Shown: positions 46,844-58,869, counted from the first letter of the stretch. The stretch is DNA of 64,000 nt from Lottia gigantea (GCF_000327385.1 NW_008706824.1:724169-788168), one strand, 5' to 3'. The notes: generated from the letters alone by a model not told the origin. Made by a program: numbers and translations.

Positions 46844-46978
46844 CATTAAGAACACAAGTTATATGGATATACTACTTCTAGTTTTATTACATACTACGTT
46901 TCGAAACACATACAGGTAACGTTATCAAGTACAATGCTAACTAAAAGTAGTATATCCATATAACTTGTGTTCTTAATG
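46844..46978 (-). mobile_element. Hairpin element with hammerhead-like core, copy B
   Basis: Near-perfect 38-bp inverted arms (CATTAAGAACACAAGTTATA and onward) enclose a core which on the minus strand holds ACTTGATAACGTT and TTTCGAAACGTAG. Arm sequences differ from copy A, but ATCCATATAA is shared and the core motifs hold the same order and spacing. Confidence 0.65.
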
Positions 46979-47595
46979 TTTACTTTCCTGCTTCTATATG
47001 TCTTACAAAGAAAATAATTACTATTCATATGGAAAATATAGTTTAATGTTTTTGTGATTTCATGATATTGATACCGTACGATGCAACGTACGTAAGAACT
47101 TTAAGGGGCAACAAACAACATTTTTGGGAAGTTATACGCCCTGATTATATTTAAAACATTGCAGTGGTGGTTTCTAATCTCAGTCTACTAGTGACCTTGA
47201 ATGAGTTGTCATTATTATCGTGCTTATTATTACGATTAAAAATTAGACCTAACTTTCGTTCCATTTTTTTATAAGCTTTTATTTTTAATATATAACTGAA
47301 GTGGCTGTATTAAAAATAATTTTGATTAGATGGTCAATCCTGTTCATCATTGCATCTACACCGTGTTGACTTTTAGAAGAGCCGGAGAGCGGAGGGAATT
47401 GGTCACCACCCCAGAACGCCTGTTGTCATTCAATAAGTTTGCTAGCTAAGTTCCTGAAACCGTTGTTAGAAGTGTTATTCTGGCGAGAAAGGAAGAGTAT
47501 CGAGGGTTATATTACTTATATTGCACCTTAAAATGTTTGAACTATTATCATATTTGAAATCGAAGACTAATTATATGTTAATGATATTTTTTCAG
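46979..47595. other. Upstream of the glycosyltransferase-like exon
   Basis: Presumed intron sequence ending in a polypyrimidine tract and acceptor (TATTTTTTCAG) at 47595. No repeat or exon is seen. Confidence 0.5.
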
Positions 47596-48995
47596 GAAAG
47601 ATAAGGGCTGTGTGCTCCAGACGACTCAAACAAATCACCGTAGTGTTAACATGTGTTATCCTAGTGTTAGTGTATCATTTTGCATCGACTACAACACTGT
47701 ATTTCCATCCGCAGGATATAACACAATGGGTGTTATCCATTCCACACAATACGTCACAAACGTCGTCGTTGACGTTACAGGATTTTCAAAATACGTCATC
47801 AAATAACGTTCAGTTGACGTCACCCATACGTTCTTTACCGGCTTTAAGTAAATATACCATGACACTAACTCTGCGCCTTACGTCAACCAAACACTTAACC
47901 GAGTTTTTATATTGCCAAGCCTTGCGAAGTACAGCTTTATATTGGAGTAAACGGTTAGGAAATGTGGCCTTGATTTTTGATGCTGAAAATCCAAATGATA
48001 AATATCTCGCCGAAAATTTGAAGAAACACCAGTCTCAAATGGGAATAAATTTTGTGTTTGTATATGAAAATTTACCCGAAGATCAATCCATTTTATCCAA
48101 TACAATTCACCGTAATCCTGGATATAACCGTCAAGTTTATTCTAGTTTCTTTATGGATCTGTACATCAATACGTCTATAATTGCCTGGACGGATACGGAC
48201 GGACGTTTCACCTCTCCGGTTACATTGCAGAATATCTTTGCTGGTGATAAACTAAAGGTCAAGGGAATGAGTGCCTTTCAACATTCGCATATCGCTGGGT
48301 GGGCCAGAATTACCCAGGAAATGCTCGGGAAGTCACAAGTGTCTGATTTTATGGAATATTTTCCTGTGTATATCTGGAGAGATACTATCACTAACTGTCG
48401 AAATCACATCATTCAGCATATGAAAGTGAGAGATATGGATGAAGCATTCGTTCGCGTTCTTTCTCGACGTGACAACATTAGTCCAGTCAACATCATCATG
48501 TCTTATGCTTATTATTTTGAAAAACATCGTTATGATTGGCATATAAACTTAGAAAAATACACATTGGAAAATTATAATAATAAATTTGTATCTAAAGGAT
48601 TCGAACTCTTACCTTCTGATATCACACCGGACCTACACGTAACTATTCACCATAAATACTATAAAGACAGAACTCATACTGTCAACAAGGAGGCTTATTG
48701 TGCCGCCATTAAAAACACTGCCATTCAAGTTGAAGCAAAGGTCAAGGCCATGTGTCAACCATTTTTAAATAAAGTCCCGTGGTTACTGTTCAAATTCAAT
48801 ACTTGGTCAACACCACAGTATCTACCAGCTTGGTGTAAAAATGAAAGTCCCGTATGTAAATTAATATTAGACAATCATTTAAAAAATGTTCAGAAGGCCA
48901 TTACAGAAGGTTTTTATGACCTTGACCTTAAGAAAGTTTCAGCTGTTGAATCTGCAGCGCGGGAATTCGGATACAGCTGTACGCCATTTTTTTAA
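47596..48995 (+). CDS. Type II membrane protein, glycosyltransferase-like
   Basis: A 1.4-kb terminal exon open from the splice acceptor to TAA, giving 466 codons here; no ATG occurs at its beginning, so the start codon is upstream (see 40904-40973). Residues after KIRAVCSRRLKQ form one hydrophobic span (ITVVLTCVILVLVYHF), followed by a Ser/Thr/Asn-rich stem with NTS sites and then a globular domain: the layout of a Golgi glycosyltransferase. The domain has ALIFDAENPNDKYLAENL, RNPGYNRQVYSSFFMDLYI and IIAWTDTDGRFTSPVTL; the DTD triplet would be the metal-binding DXD of a GT-A fold. Conserved-looking cysteines include CQALRS, ITNCRNH and the terminal YSCTPFF. I do not recognise a named family. 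Function as a glycosyltransferase is inferred from layout and the DXD motif. Confidence 0.75.
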
Positions 48996-49466
48996 CGTGG
49001 GCACTTATCGAGACATTTCGCCGCTTGGTGCTGGCAAGCCAATGGATGGCCAGACGATCTGAGTTGAATCCAACTTTATAAAAAGTTCAGGATGTTTCGA
49101 TGGGTGTTTTTTCCGTTGTCATCTATGATCTGTAGCAATTGTTTTGCATTTTCTGGGTCACCGAATGGCAATCAATCAAATTAATGCTCTGTTAAATAAC
49201 ATATTTCCTTACTGTGAGGAATTTCTGGGGTATTGTCTGATCACTCTGAATAGTATTTTTTACTGGTTTGCTAAAAATATTTGTCATCTTGAAACAGGGC
49301 CGGATATTTAGTGCAATTGGTATGTGTGTTTTAAAGGGATTTTAAAGATGTTTTCTGAAAAAGAATTATGTGTATCGCGTGGTAGCTGACGTCACTTATC
49401 GAGAAGGGTCTTATGTGATAATACATATTTCGCGATTAATGACATCATCAAACACTTTGTTTTAGC
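48996..49466. other. 3' flank of the glycosyltransferase-like gene
   Basis: Likely 3' untranslated region followed by non-coding DNA. No clear polyadenylation signal is seen close to the stop. Confidence 0.4.
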
Positions 49467-49590
49467 GGAATTGCAGGAACCACAGATGTCTGATTGAAAA
49501 ACGGAATGGTGAAAATTGATGCTATCAGTGTCCCCGATACACATGAAAATTCTAGAAAACCTCTTTACAATCACTTTAATGAAGGGTCGC
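49467..49590. repeat. Dispersed repeat, copy 2
   Basis: GCAGGAACCACAGATGTCTG and GCTATCAGTGTCCC match 7680-7800 with many differences. Confidence 0.65.
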
Positions 49591-49769
49591 TCTATATTGA
49601 CATTATTGAGCATTTCCAGACCAGTTTTTTAAGTGAACTATTTTGTTTTTATTTGTTTAAGTAAGTTATTATTGTCAGGTTATTGTGTAGTCCAATGGTT
49701 CCATAAAACATTATATCACCACTTCAATATATATATATATATTTTTCCCTTATTCATTCATTTTATATT

Positions 49770-49867
49770 GTCTCCGTGGGCTGAATGTTAGACAGGACCA
49801 TGCCCTTGTGTATTGGGCCTAATTCTGACCTATGTAAAATAAAGAGTTTATCATTATTATTATTAAT
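49770..49867 (+). mobile_element. 3' tail of a retroposon with ATT repeat end
   Basis: GGGCTGAATGTTAGACAGG and TTGGGCCTAATTCTGACC are followed by TGTAAAATAAAGAG and a short (ATT)n run. A simple-repeat end after an AATAAA-like signal suits a LINE or SINE 3' terminus. The 5' limit is not clear. Confidence 0.55.
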
Positions 49868-49880
49868 CATCGTAGTTTAA

Positions 49881-51117
49881 ACCACGCCTCTTTCTCAGTA
49901 CGTAGATGAGAATCACTTAACCAATAGCTTCGCATGAGGCGTTGATCTTTAAAAAATCAAATCAACCCTTTTCATGTTTGAAAACCCATTATCGTGTTTG
50001 TGTTTGAAAACTCATTATCGTGTTTGTGTTTGAAAACTCATTATCATGTTTGTGTTTGAAAACTCATTATCGTGTTTGTGTTTGAAAACTCATTATCATG
50101 TTTGTGTTAGAGAACTCCTTATCGTGTTTGTGTTTGTGTTTGAGAACTCCTTATCGTGTTTGTGTTTGAGAACTCCTTATCGTGTTTGTGTTTGAGAACT
50201 CCTTATCGTGTTTGTGTTTGAGAACTCCTTATCGTGTTTGTGTTTGTGTTTGAGAACTCCTTATCGTGTTTGTGTTTGTGTTTGAGAACTCCTTATCGTG
50301 TTTGTGTTTGAGAACTCCTTATCGTGTTTGTGTTTGAGAACTCCTTATCGTGTTTGTGTTTGAGAACTCCTTATCGTGTTTGTGTTTGAGAACTCCTTAT
50401 CGTGTTTGTGTTTGAGAACTCCTTATCGTGTTTGTGTTTGTGTTTGAGAACTCCTTATCGTGTTTGTGTTTGAGAACTCCTCATCGTGTTTGTGTTTGAG
50501 AACTCCTTATCGTGTTTGTGTTTGAGAACTCCTTATCGTGTTTGTGTTTGTGTTGAGAACTCCTTATCGTGTTTGTGAGCAGCATATTTTCATAATAAAA
50601 CGTAAAACTGTTAACGTGCCATCTTCACAATGTGCAACTATTTCAAACTACGTCTAATACCCTGACTGCAATAGCCACCTTTCTTGTATCACAGATATTT
50701 GTAAATACAGCGACTTGATTGGAATGTACACTACCTAATACAGCCAATTATTTCCACTATTTGGCTGCACGTATAATCGATAATGAAATGAAATGTATTA
50801 AGGTGCACCAGTTCCGCAACCGGCTATTTAGCAGCTCGCTGCGATAAAACATCTCAATGAAATGCACTGAGATCCAAAGATCCAGCACAGTAGTGCTTTG
50901 ATGCACGTGTAATCGAGGAGTATGGTTGGCTGTATTTGATAGCGTACAATCCAATCAAATCGTTATACAAACTTCTTTAATACAAGAAAGATGGCTATTG
51001 CAGTCAAGGTATATGGCACAGTGCTTAACAGATTGACATTCTGATTGTAATCTCAAAGTTAATCGAGATCACACTATTTCCTCTTTACTGATCTGTTAGC
51101 TTTGGAATTACAGAGGT
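49881..51117 (+). mobile_element. Composite fold-back element, copy 2
   Basis: A near-identical copy of 37595-38474 across the hairpin and tail, with a much longer 26-bp array (49975-50578). It ends at the same GGAATTACAGAGGT word but without the 62-bp array after it, so the array is either a separate component or was lost or gained. High identity implies recent spread. Confidence 0.85.
49975..50578 (+). repeat. 26-bp array, about 22 copies
   Basis: The same unit as 37700-37925, with several copies carrying an extra TGTGTT hexamer. The rightmost units are almost identical, a sign of recent expansion. Confidence 0.96.
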
Positions 51118-52054
51118 TTTTTCATTGCGTTTATATTTTCGAAACGTAAAAGCATTTTATATTCTTAAAAACATTTCCTTCACGCTGATATATTATCCGA
51201 AATCTCAGACGTACAATTGAAATGTATATGGCCTGTCTTACTTCAAAGATAGGAGTAGGTACAGTAGGTGTTCTTCGTCGTCTCATCTGCTTGCTACATT
51301 AACCACAAAAAGTTTTGATTTATTCAGGTTGAACCTGTTTTTGTATGTGTCCCCAAATCGTATTTGCACGAAATCGATGTACCAAAATATTGAAAGTGAA
51401 ACTAGGATTGGATACCAGGCACGGTCTTGGGTGTAAGGAGTACTAGATGCGGCAAACAATTCTCCTTGTACTTAGGGACAATATTATATGAGATGTTGTA
51501 TACTGTACTGTTAAAGTGACTTGGGAATTTGACTCATAGAAAACGCGGGCCTAGGTCTGAAGAAAGGGTTATTCATTTCGAAATGCGTAGTAATGTTTAG
51601 TTAGTTTTAAGAATAATGGAAATGTTCAGGTGGTACCAACTTGTTCTGTATTATAATAAAGAATAAAAAAGCTGCTTTATATAAATATTGTTTAAACCCA
51701 CATTGCCTGTATGAAAAATAATTTCATTATTGTTTTGTCTATTATATTGTTGTTAATTCTTTGTTACATAAAATATTTTTGTGTATGGTTTTGTTTTATT
51801 TGTAGAGTTCTTTATCTACAGACTTGGTATCCAACTTTATATCATATCGCAGTTCAACTTTCCAAATCTAGCAATTCTTTATTTAGTCTTAACCGGGAAA
51901 AGTGTTCGATCATCTAACATTTGATAAGCCGCTAGCAAATCTGCCTTCATTAGAGACAAAATAACCCTTTTTGTGCTCTCCAAACTACTTAGTGACATGT
52001 CTGAAACTCCACTGGTCATCATGTTATGCATAATATTAGCTATTAAACCTCGCA
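51118..52054. other. Non-coding stretch
   Basis: No gene is supported. GTCTGAAGAAAGGGTT followed by CATTTCGAAATGCG near 51556-51585 resembles the hairpin-element core but is weaker. Confidence 0.4.
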
Positions 52055-52558
52055 ATGTTATGTTTCAATGAATCCAATTTATCGGTAAATGAGTTCATGG
52101 TGGTGCTATTTGAAGTTACAAAAAGTCAATATTTAACAGTGCAAATATTGTCAATACCAGTATACAAACAGTTCATTCCAGGAATGACAAAGATAGCAGG
52201 AGTATTAGCGTCCCTGTCTGTAAGTAATGCTTGGACCGAGCGAGGAGCAAGCGCCTGGAAGAATGTGAATACAAGACGATGCAACAGAATTAACAGTAAA
52301 ATGTTGGAAGCCATATTTCATTTTCAAATCAATGGACCAGCAGGCAACAGTCTAAATACAGAACCGCCTTCATTAGCCAACATGTTGCAGAAAGGTAGGA
52401 CGTACAACCTATATCATTCTCAATCATTAATGTTTAAGTGGTCTGAGACAAATAAATTGTCAACGGTTATCTCCCTTGAGAAAGTGAACGTAGAATGTGA
52501 AAAATCATCCAGTATTATGTTGTCACTACCAAATTGGGATGATGTGTACTTGAAATAA
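52055..52558 (+). pseudogene. hAT transposase C-terminal fragment
   Basis: An open frame of 167 codons whose middle reads LSVSNAWTERGASAWKNVNT then RRCNRINSKMLEAIFHFQIN, the pattern of the hAT C-terminal dimerisation region (SNA..ER.FS....IKT..RNRL....L..L..I..NGP), as in ZNF862-like hAT-derived proteins. Only the C-terminal part is present; the RNase H core and zinc finger are absent upstream. The catalytic region is therefore missing and it is unlikely to be active. A domesticated exon is possible but no splice acceptor is evident. The last 130 bp are duplicated at 53374-53510. Confidence 0.7.
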
Positions 52559-52563
52559 AAGCA

Positions 52564-53373
52564 TTGAATAATAGTTACGTGAGTTTTTTTAGCTTAGATG
52601 TTTATGACAAAAATAACAATTCTTAAAAAAACATTTCATCTGATGACGACACATGTAATAACAAACATTGAAATACCACAACCTGAAACTAAACAAACCA
52701 CAAACTAGATAATATATCAGAATAAAACACTAAAAATCACTTTTCAGTTGGTGCCATTGGCAGTTGGAACTGACTTCCAGGATATGAGGTCAGTTTACTT
52801 TCACTCGATCAAGTCCAATCTGCACCAGGCTTTAAAAACTGACATGGATCTATTCAATTCATAACCTGAAAATTTAATTAAATGTATTGAGGCATCAAAA
52901 CGGGCATTGATATGATCAAAGTAAGATATGTCTAAAATCAAAGGAATTGTCACTAGTTATAATGAATTGATATTAAAGATAAATATTAAGAGAAATTAAT
53001 TATACCACCCGGTATCCATACAACGTGTTTTTCTCGACTTATTTATAGATCAAACATTGTACACGAAAATAGGTGACGCAATCTGCCGCCGTTGTCGAGT
53101 TGGTTACTCGTGAAATAAAACCAACTCGAAACAAACCAATTTTAATTATTTAGTAGAATATCTGAGGAAACATCTAAGACATCAGTTAAATAAAAAATAA
53201 TTCTGTTTTTTTAACTTTGACGAAATTCGGTGTTGAATCCTTATATGCATGAAAATAGGTTACACCACTGTATATATGTGAATGTTTTGGACGATCAAGA
53301 AGCCTTCAAGTTAATCAAAAGACCGGTTTACAGTAAAGTACAATACTTCATAAGATTAATGCACGATATTTTA
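52564..53373. other. Non-coding stretch
   Basis: AT-rich sequence with no open frame or clear repeat identified. Confidence 0.4.
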
Positions 53374-53510
53374 GTGGTCTGAAATCAATATATTGTCAAC
53401 TGTTACCTCCCTTAAGAAAGCCCCTGGTGTATGTAGGTCATCGTGGAAAACATTCGGTATTATCAATTGGACGTTTCACTACACAATGTAGATGACATTT
53501 ACATGAAATA
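53374..53510 (+). pseudogene. Duplicate of the hAT fragment 3' end
   Basis: GTGGTCTGAAATCAATA, TTGTCAACTGTTACCTCCCT and ACATGAAATAAAAG align with 52438-52563 with many substitutions. It suggests an older local or element-wide duplication. Confidence 0.65.
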
Positions 53511-54589
53511 AAAGTATAAAATTGAAATTCCTCAAAATTTATACTTAGTAAACGATTTCAATAACCTTAATAACAAACATTTAAAATTTATTTGTAGAGT
53601 TACCTCCCTTAAACAGACAATGTGTTTTCTTTGTAATATATAAGTGCTCAATTAATGTCCATTTTGATAGCTGTGGAATTTTAATATCTCATAAAATCAA
53701 CCCAGTTTTCTATACAATGCGTTTTCAGACAAAATCCCCTTAAACATCACTGACAATACAATGATGGTCGCTATCGATCTATCTATGAAACGTGTATAAT
53801 AAAGCCAAACCTAGACAATTCAATGACTGCCTCCACACGTCGGTAGGGCTCTTGCTGCAAAAACATTTGAAGGGTTTTTTTGCCGATATTGTTCTGGATC
53901 GAGGTTTCGGACTACCTGTAATGTTCGTGAACGATGATCCGAATGACTCGACTGAACACGAAAGATTACTAGGTTGTCCAAGGCAACGAAACATGACTTC
54001 CGCCTGCTCGACACTGCCACATCGTCATTTGTCATCGCCATGTTGTCATCGTTCATGTTCATCGAATAAATAATTTAGAAACATCACATCGTTCTTCATG
54101 GCATCTCAAACAGATATCCCATACTTCTACGACGTAATTCTTTTTGAGATTTCGAATGCTATGAAAACTAAAAATCCAATATTCCATGTGCTGCTTTGTA
54201 ATCATTTTGGTCATTCGCTCTCCTAGTTTTGACTTCTGAAGATGACAAGCACAGTTCTTCCTTGTGATAGAGTTCTATATTAGCATTTATTTGTGTTTAT
54301 CAGGTTGGGTCTATTCTTCAACTCATTCACTTACAAGTCCACATCCTGTATGCAATTTAAGCCTGATTATTTCAGGAAAATAATTTTCAAAGCTAAGTTA
54401 TTTAATCACCTAAGTTATCAGGAAATAAATGTGGCCATCTGACACCAGACCAGACTGGTAAAATCTCGAATGAAAAAGTTGTGGGAATCAAAATGTGCGA
54501 TTTGGGCTCCATTACACAAATCATCTTACTACCAATTTTTATTGTAAGTATGATATTTCTCTATGTAAAATTCTACACTTACGAACAGT
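53511..54589. other. Non-coding stretch
   Basis: Overlapping open frames at 53779-54073 on both strands show no domain and are not supported as genes. Nothing else is identified. Confidence 0.4.
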
Positions 54590-55662
54590 TCGTAAGATTA
54601 ACATTCTATACATACGACCAATTCTTATAGTAAGATTAACATTCTATACATACGACCAATTCTTATAGTAAGATTAACATTCTATACATACGACCAATTC
54701 TTATAGTAAGATTAACATTCTATACATACGACCAATTCTTATAGTAAGATTAACATTCTATAGATACGACCAATTCTTATAGTAAGATTAATATTCTATA
54801 GATACGACCAATTCTTATAGTAGGATTAACATTCTATACATACGACCAATTCTTATAGTAAGATTAACATTCTATAGATACGACCAATTCTTATAGTAAG
54901 ATTAACATTCTATACATACGACCAATTCTTATAGTAAGATTAACATTCTATACATACGACCAATTCTTATAGAAAGATTAACATTCTATACATACGACCA
55001 ATTCTTATAGTAAGATTAATATTCTATACATACGACCAATTCTTATAGTAAGATTAATATTCTATACCTACGACCAATTCTTATAGTAAGATTAACATTC
55101 TATACATACGACCAATTCTTATAATAAGATTAACATTCTATACATACGATCAATTCTTATAGTAAGATTAACATTCTATACATACGACCAATTCTTATAG
55201 TAAGATTAATATTCTATACATACGACCAATTCTTATAGTAAGATTAATATTCTATACCTACGACCAATTCTTATAGTAAGATTAACATTCTATACATACG
55301 ACCAATTCTTATAGTAAGATTAACATTCTATACATACGATCAATTCTTATAGTAAGATTAACATTCTATACATACGATCAATTCTTATAATAAGATTAAC
55401 ATTCTATACATACGACCAATTCTTATAGTAAGATTAACATTCTATACATACGACCAATTCTTATAGTAAGATTAATATTCTATACCTACGACCAATTCTT
55501 ATAGTAAGATTAACATTCTATACATACGACCAATTCTTATAATAAGATTAACATTCTATACATACGACCAATTCTTACAGTAAAATTAACATTCTATACA
55601 TACGACCAATTCTTATAGTAAGATTAACATTCTATACATACGACCAATTCTTATAGTAAGAT
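54590..55662. repeat. 38-bp minisatellite, about 28 copies
   Basis: Unit AGATTAACATTCTATACATA then CGACCAATTCTTATAGTA, 38 bases. Variant positions (GATC for GACC, ATAATA for ATAGTA, CCTACG for CATACG) recur in blocks, pointing to multi-unit duplications within the array. Confidence 0.97.
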
Positions 55663-56149
55663 TTGTTTGTGGAACGAGGCCTTGAAGCGCGTCTCTAATT
55701 TTAACTGGCACACAATGTAACGCTATTATTAACACTTGCTGCACATGCGGTATTTGGTATATTCAGCGATACTTAATTTTCGTTTCACGGTTCATTCTTG
55801 ACTGTTTCGTTGTAAAGCGATATTGTATCACCCTCTTTATTCAATCAGAGCTTTTTAAATTCTTTCGATGTTTGATGCTTCTGGGACTTTTAGGCTACCG
55901 GTATCTGCTGTAGTCCATTCACACGTACTATAAATAAAGGAAACTGTAACATTTCTCTAATTAGTATCGTGGTGGATTTTTGTATTTGTCACAACGATAT
56001 GCCGAACTTGGTCAGATCCCACAGCCCATTGTACGCTTTCAGATCCGGTGGTACGGCCGTAGGTGGCGTTTCCTTGTAATGCTTATTTTACATTTGAATC
56101 GTTTGTCCCCATCCCTTTTACAGGTAGTTTAGACTTGAAATTCATGAAC
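55663..56149. other. Non-coding stretch
   Basis: No gene or repeat recognised. Confidence 0.4.
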
Positions 56150-56570
56150 TTTTAAACATAATTTGAACCTTTGTTGTCCTCACAGCCATATCTTGCTATC
56201 ATCCATTCAGAGTTTTCATCTAAATGATCACCTGCTGGAAATATGACCAGTTTGTTGTCCTCACAGCCTTCTCTTGATATCCTTACAGAGTTGTCAGGTA
56301 AGAGATAACCTGTTTCACAATTTTTTTTACAGCATTTCCGGGTAAATGATCTTTTTGACATTTAAAATGGTTATGGTCCTCGTAACTAGCTCTTAATATC
56401 CATACGAAGTTTTCAGGAAAGTTGATAACCTGTTTGACGTTTGAACCGTTTGTTATCCTTCACTTGGAATCTAAACAGCCATTCTTAGTTTGGACTCGTA
56501 GTTTATAACCTCTTTCCGATTGGAACTGTTTATTGCCCTCCGATAGCTCTTGGCATCCATGTTCTCCTTT
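56150..56570 (-). pseudogene. Degenerate cysteine-rich repeat units (CCP-like family)
   Basis: The minus strand carries repeated protein words: GCEDNK twice, CETGYLLPDNS and ENSEWMIARYG. The same words in better form occur at 58258-58869. The units look like decayed tandem copies of a short exon with a CxDNKRFKC..GY.L core. Frames shift between units and I see no continuous gene. Confidence 0.5.
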
Positions 56571-56600
56571 TCCTAAAGGCTGCAGGTAAGAGGGGCTGAC

Positions 56601-56822
56601 ATGGAAAAAGCGTCTAGTCGTTCGGATGGGACAATAAACCGAGGCCCCGGGTGCTACAGGCAGTGCACGTTAAAGATCCTCGACAGTTGGAAATCGAGCA
56701 GGCTAATGCCGCTGTCCTGGCAAAATTTCCCTCATGGCACCCTGCATGACGTTGCCCGTCTTCATTAGCCCACAAGGTGCAGAAGAGTAGGACGTAAAAC
56801 TCCATTATTTTCATTTCATTTC
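56601..56822 (+). mobile_element. SINE, second near full-length copy
   Basis: Very similar to 12311-12544 over its whole length, from GCGTCTAGTCGTTCGGATGG to AGTAGGACGTAAAACTCCAT and a short ATTTC tail. No target duplication is obvious. Confidence 0.85.
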
Positions 56823-57803
56823 TTTTCCTAAAGGCGTCGGGGTCCAGCTGTTACTAAATAGCTGTTTTCATTTGACTTGGTTGTCATAAACCAGGAGACA
56901 CGGTAAACCTTTACTTGTTAGTGATTGTTCAATGAAATGATGCAGCCATGGAACAAATATACCTCGGCTAGTCTAGATGGCTAGCACCTTCAATTGTACC
57001 TAATGGTGATCCTTTGAGCATACGGTACTTTAAATCAACACAGAGGAATTTGTGGATGAAAGAGGAATTTGGGGATGAAAGAAGCATTAACTACACCAAT
57101 CATGATTTTAAGAACGCTCTGCAGATGACCTACCCTACTTATTTTAGATCAGAAAAAACTTGTTGGTGGTTTATGCTCTGTTGTAAAATCAGTTTCATAC
57201 TTATTAAACACATATCTAGCAGATAATGGTGTTTTCCGTAAGTTTACATTCTTTCCATTAAAACTGGTACTTCTACTCAGGCTTGTTTTTTGGTTTTCGA
57301 TATGATAGTGTTGCTGCATAAACACATCAGTCCAGTATATCACACCTAATCGAAATCTACCTCTTGGATTATGTATTTTTCAGAGTGACAAAAGAACGGA
57401 CGGTCCGAAAATCATTGACGTCTAAATTAAAAATTAGTAGACATGTCCAATTAAAAGAGACTTTCCCTATGCAAGTATTTTGACCCCATAAAAGTAGAAA
57501 ACGAAAAAGCAGAAAGCAACAAGGCAAGATTATCTCTACCAAGCGAACAAGGAATTCAGTCAAAGGCTTACAGAAATTTTGCAGATTTGAATATTGGATG
57601 TATACGATAAGTAGCTTCAGAAGATTTACCTTTCTATTCAAATACACTTTTAATTAACATAGGTAAATTAGTGTGAATGGTTGTTGACACAAATGCAATT
57701 TCCACCCACCTAAAAAATCTCTCCGCATGTATAAGACCATAATGGTCTTTAAGATATTAAAAGAGTATCCCTCAAAATACATGCTTCTTCACCAAGAAAA
57801 AAA
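56823..57803. other. Non-coding stretch
   Basis: Several short open frames on both strands, none with a recognisable domain. Confidence 0.35.
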
Positions 57804-58016
57804 TCACAGACTTTGAAAGTAACTGTACATTACCCAAGACCATATTTTATGTTCCTTGGGTATCTTCGCCACGGTTACGTTCCATAAAACACATGCTCTT
57901 TCAAAAGATTCCCAATAATTCATCGTTACACATTCTCTCATCTGGGTACATTTTGTCATACATTTGTCTATATCTGTATCCACATACACGAATATAACAG
58001 GGATAAACTCTTTTGG
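57804..58016 (-). CDS. PAN/apple-like domain exon
   Basis: An open frame ending in TAA and open upstream of its first GTG, so it probably begins at a splice acceptor near 58016. It reads EFIPVIFVYVDTDIDKCMTK then CTQMRECVTMNYWESFERAC, with the C..K C....C..MNY...S..C.L spacing typical of PAN/apple domains, which mediate protein or carbohydrate binding in secreted proteins. It is flanked by CCP-like exons on the same strand. Whether it is part of a working gene is unclear. Confidence 0.5.
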   Translation of the reverse strand, partial: PKEFIPVIFVYVDTDIDKCMTKCTQMRECVTMNYWESFERACVLWNVTVAKIPKEHKIWSWVMYSYFQSL

Positions 58017-58257
58017 GCAAAGATTAAAAAAGAAGGAATTAAAAGATCAATAATCCCTTTTCTATTATCGGCCAGAATCATATAAGGTCAAACTTACAAA
58101 CATTGATATCTTTTAAGCAAAGTTTTTATTTAGTAATTGTCATGAAACCACCGTTAAAAATGAATCAGGATGAAATGAGACGAAGTAAAATTTGAGTTGT
58201 TCACATCAAATCTAGACTCTTGTTAAGAGCTGCAGATGATGCGGCTAAGGCTTTACC

Positions 58258-58385
58258 TTAACATGATGGTTCCAAATTCTGTCGACCATTATTACAAATA
58301 GCTTTTATTTGTAGTTGATAACCTGGTTCCCATTGGAACCGTTTGTTGTCTTCACAGTTCGCTCTTGTATTCATACAGGTAGCCA
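58258..58385 (-). CDS. CCP-like exon or remnant 1
   Basis: The frame reads NTRANCEDNKRFQWEPGYQL then QIKAICNNGRQ and ends in a stop. C....F....GY.L....C...G is the second half of a complement control (sushi) module, but one cysteine of the usual pattern is replaced by W. It is close to 58740-58869. Confidence 0.4.
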
Positions 58386-58495
58386 AGCACGCTTCTCCTC
58401 AGTGCCAGTTCTTTTACTGAGATGATAATTATTTTTATCAGGTATTCGCTTTAGACTTGTAATTCTCTTTCACAGTGTAACCGTTTGTTATCCTA

Positions 58496-58625
58496 TATGA
58501 TGTCAAGAAAGTTAACAATATTTACAAAAATATATTTTACTTTCGCATGGTATTTCAATAATCCTATATTCCTTTCCTCCACATGTCAACATTCCATTGA
58601 AAACATTTCCTAATGAATTCGGTGA
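58496..58625. repeat. Segment duplicated at 61236-61355
   Basis: GATGTCAAGAAAGTTAACAA, ATATTTTACTTTCGCATGGT and AAAACATTTCCTAATGAATT recur at 61236-61355 with about 10-15% difference by eye. It links the cysteine-rich region with the mobile-element region. Confidence 0.75.
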
Positions 58626-58739
58626 CAGTGTTCCGTCCTCGGCATCAAACAGTCTATAAGGTGATTATGGTTTTTTGATATTTTTCAATCAGTATAAGAT
58701 TAAGTGGTGTTGGGGACTCCAGATTTTCTAGTTGGTATG

Positions 58740-58869
58740 TTATTGTGACATGATGGTTTTCCATTTACCATTATTATTACAAATAGTTTCTACTTGTAGC
58801 TGATAACCTTGTTTACATTTAAACCGATTTGTGTCTTTACAGTTAGCTCTTGGTGTCTTGTAGGTAGTT
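58740..58869 (-). CDS. CCP-like exon or remnant 2
   Basis: The frame encodes TPRANCKDTNRFKCKQGYQL then QVETICNNNGKWKTIMSQ and stop. The C..F.C..GY.L....C...G.W spacing fits a sushi/CCP half-module well. Further weaker copies lie near 58895 and 58985. Confidence 0.45.

Noticed and set aside
47610-47612. Start codon for the glycosyltransferase-like gene at 47610
   Set aside because: The codon is GTG, and the frame stays open back to a clear splice acceptor at 47595, so the true start is in an upstream exon.
53779-54073. Overlapping 71-93 codon frames on both strands
   Set aside because: Open on both strands with no domain; typical of chance frames in locally GC-richer DNA.
54590-55662. Regular 38-bp repeats that superficially suggest a CRISPR array
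   Set aside because: The units are contiguous with no unique spacers, and the genome is clearly animal.
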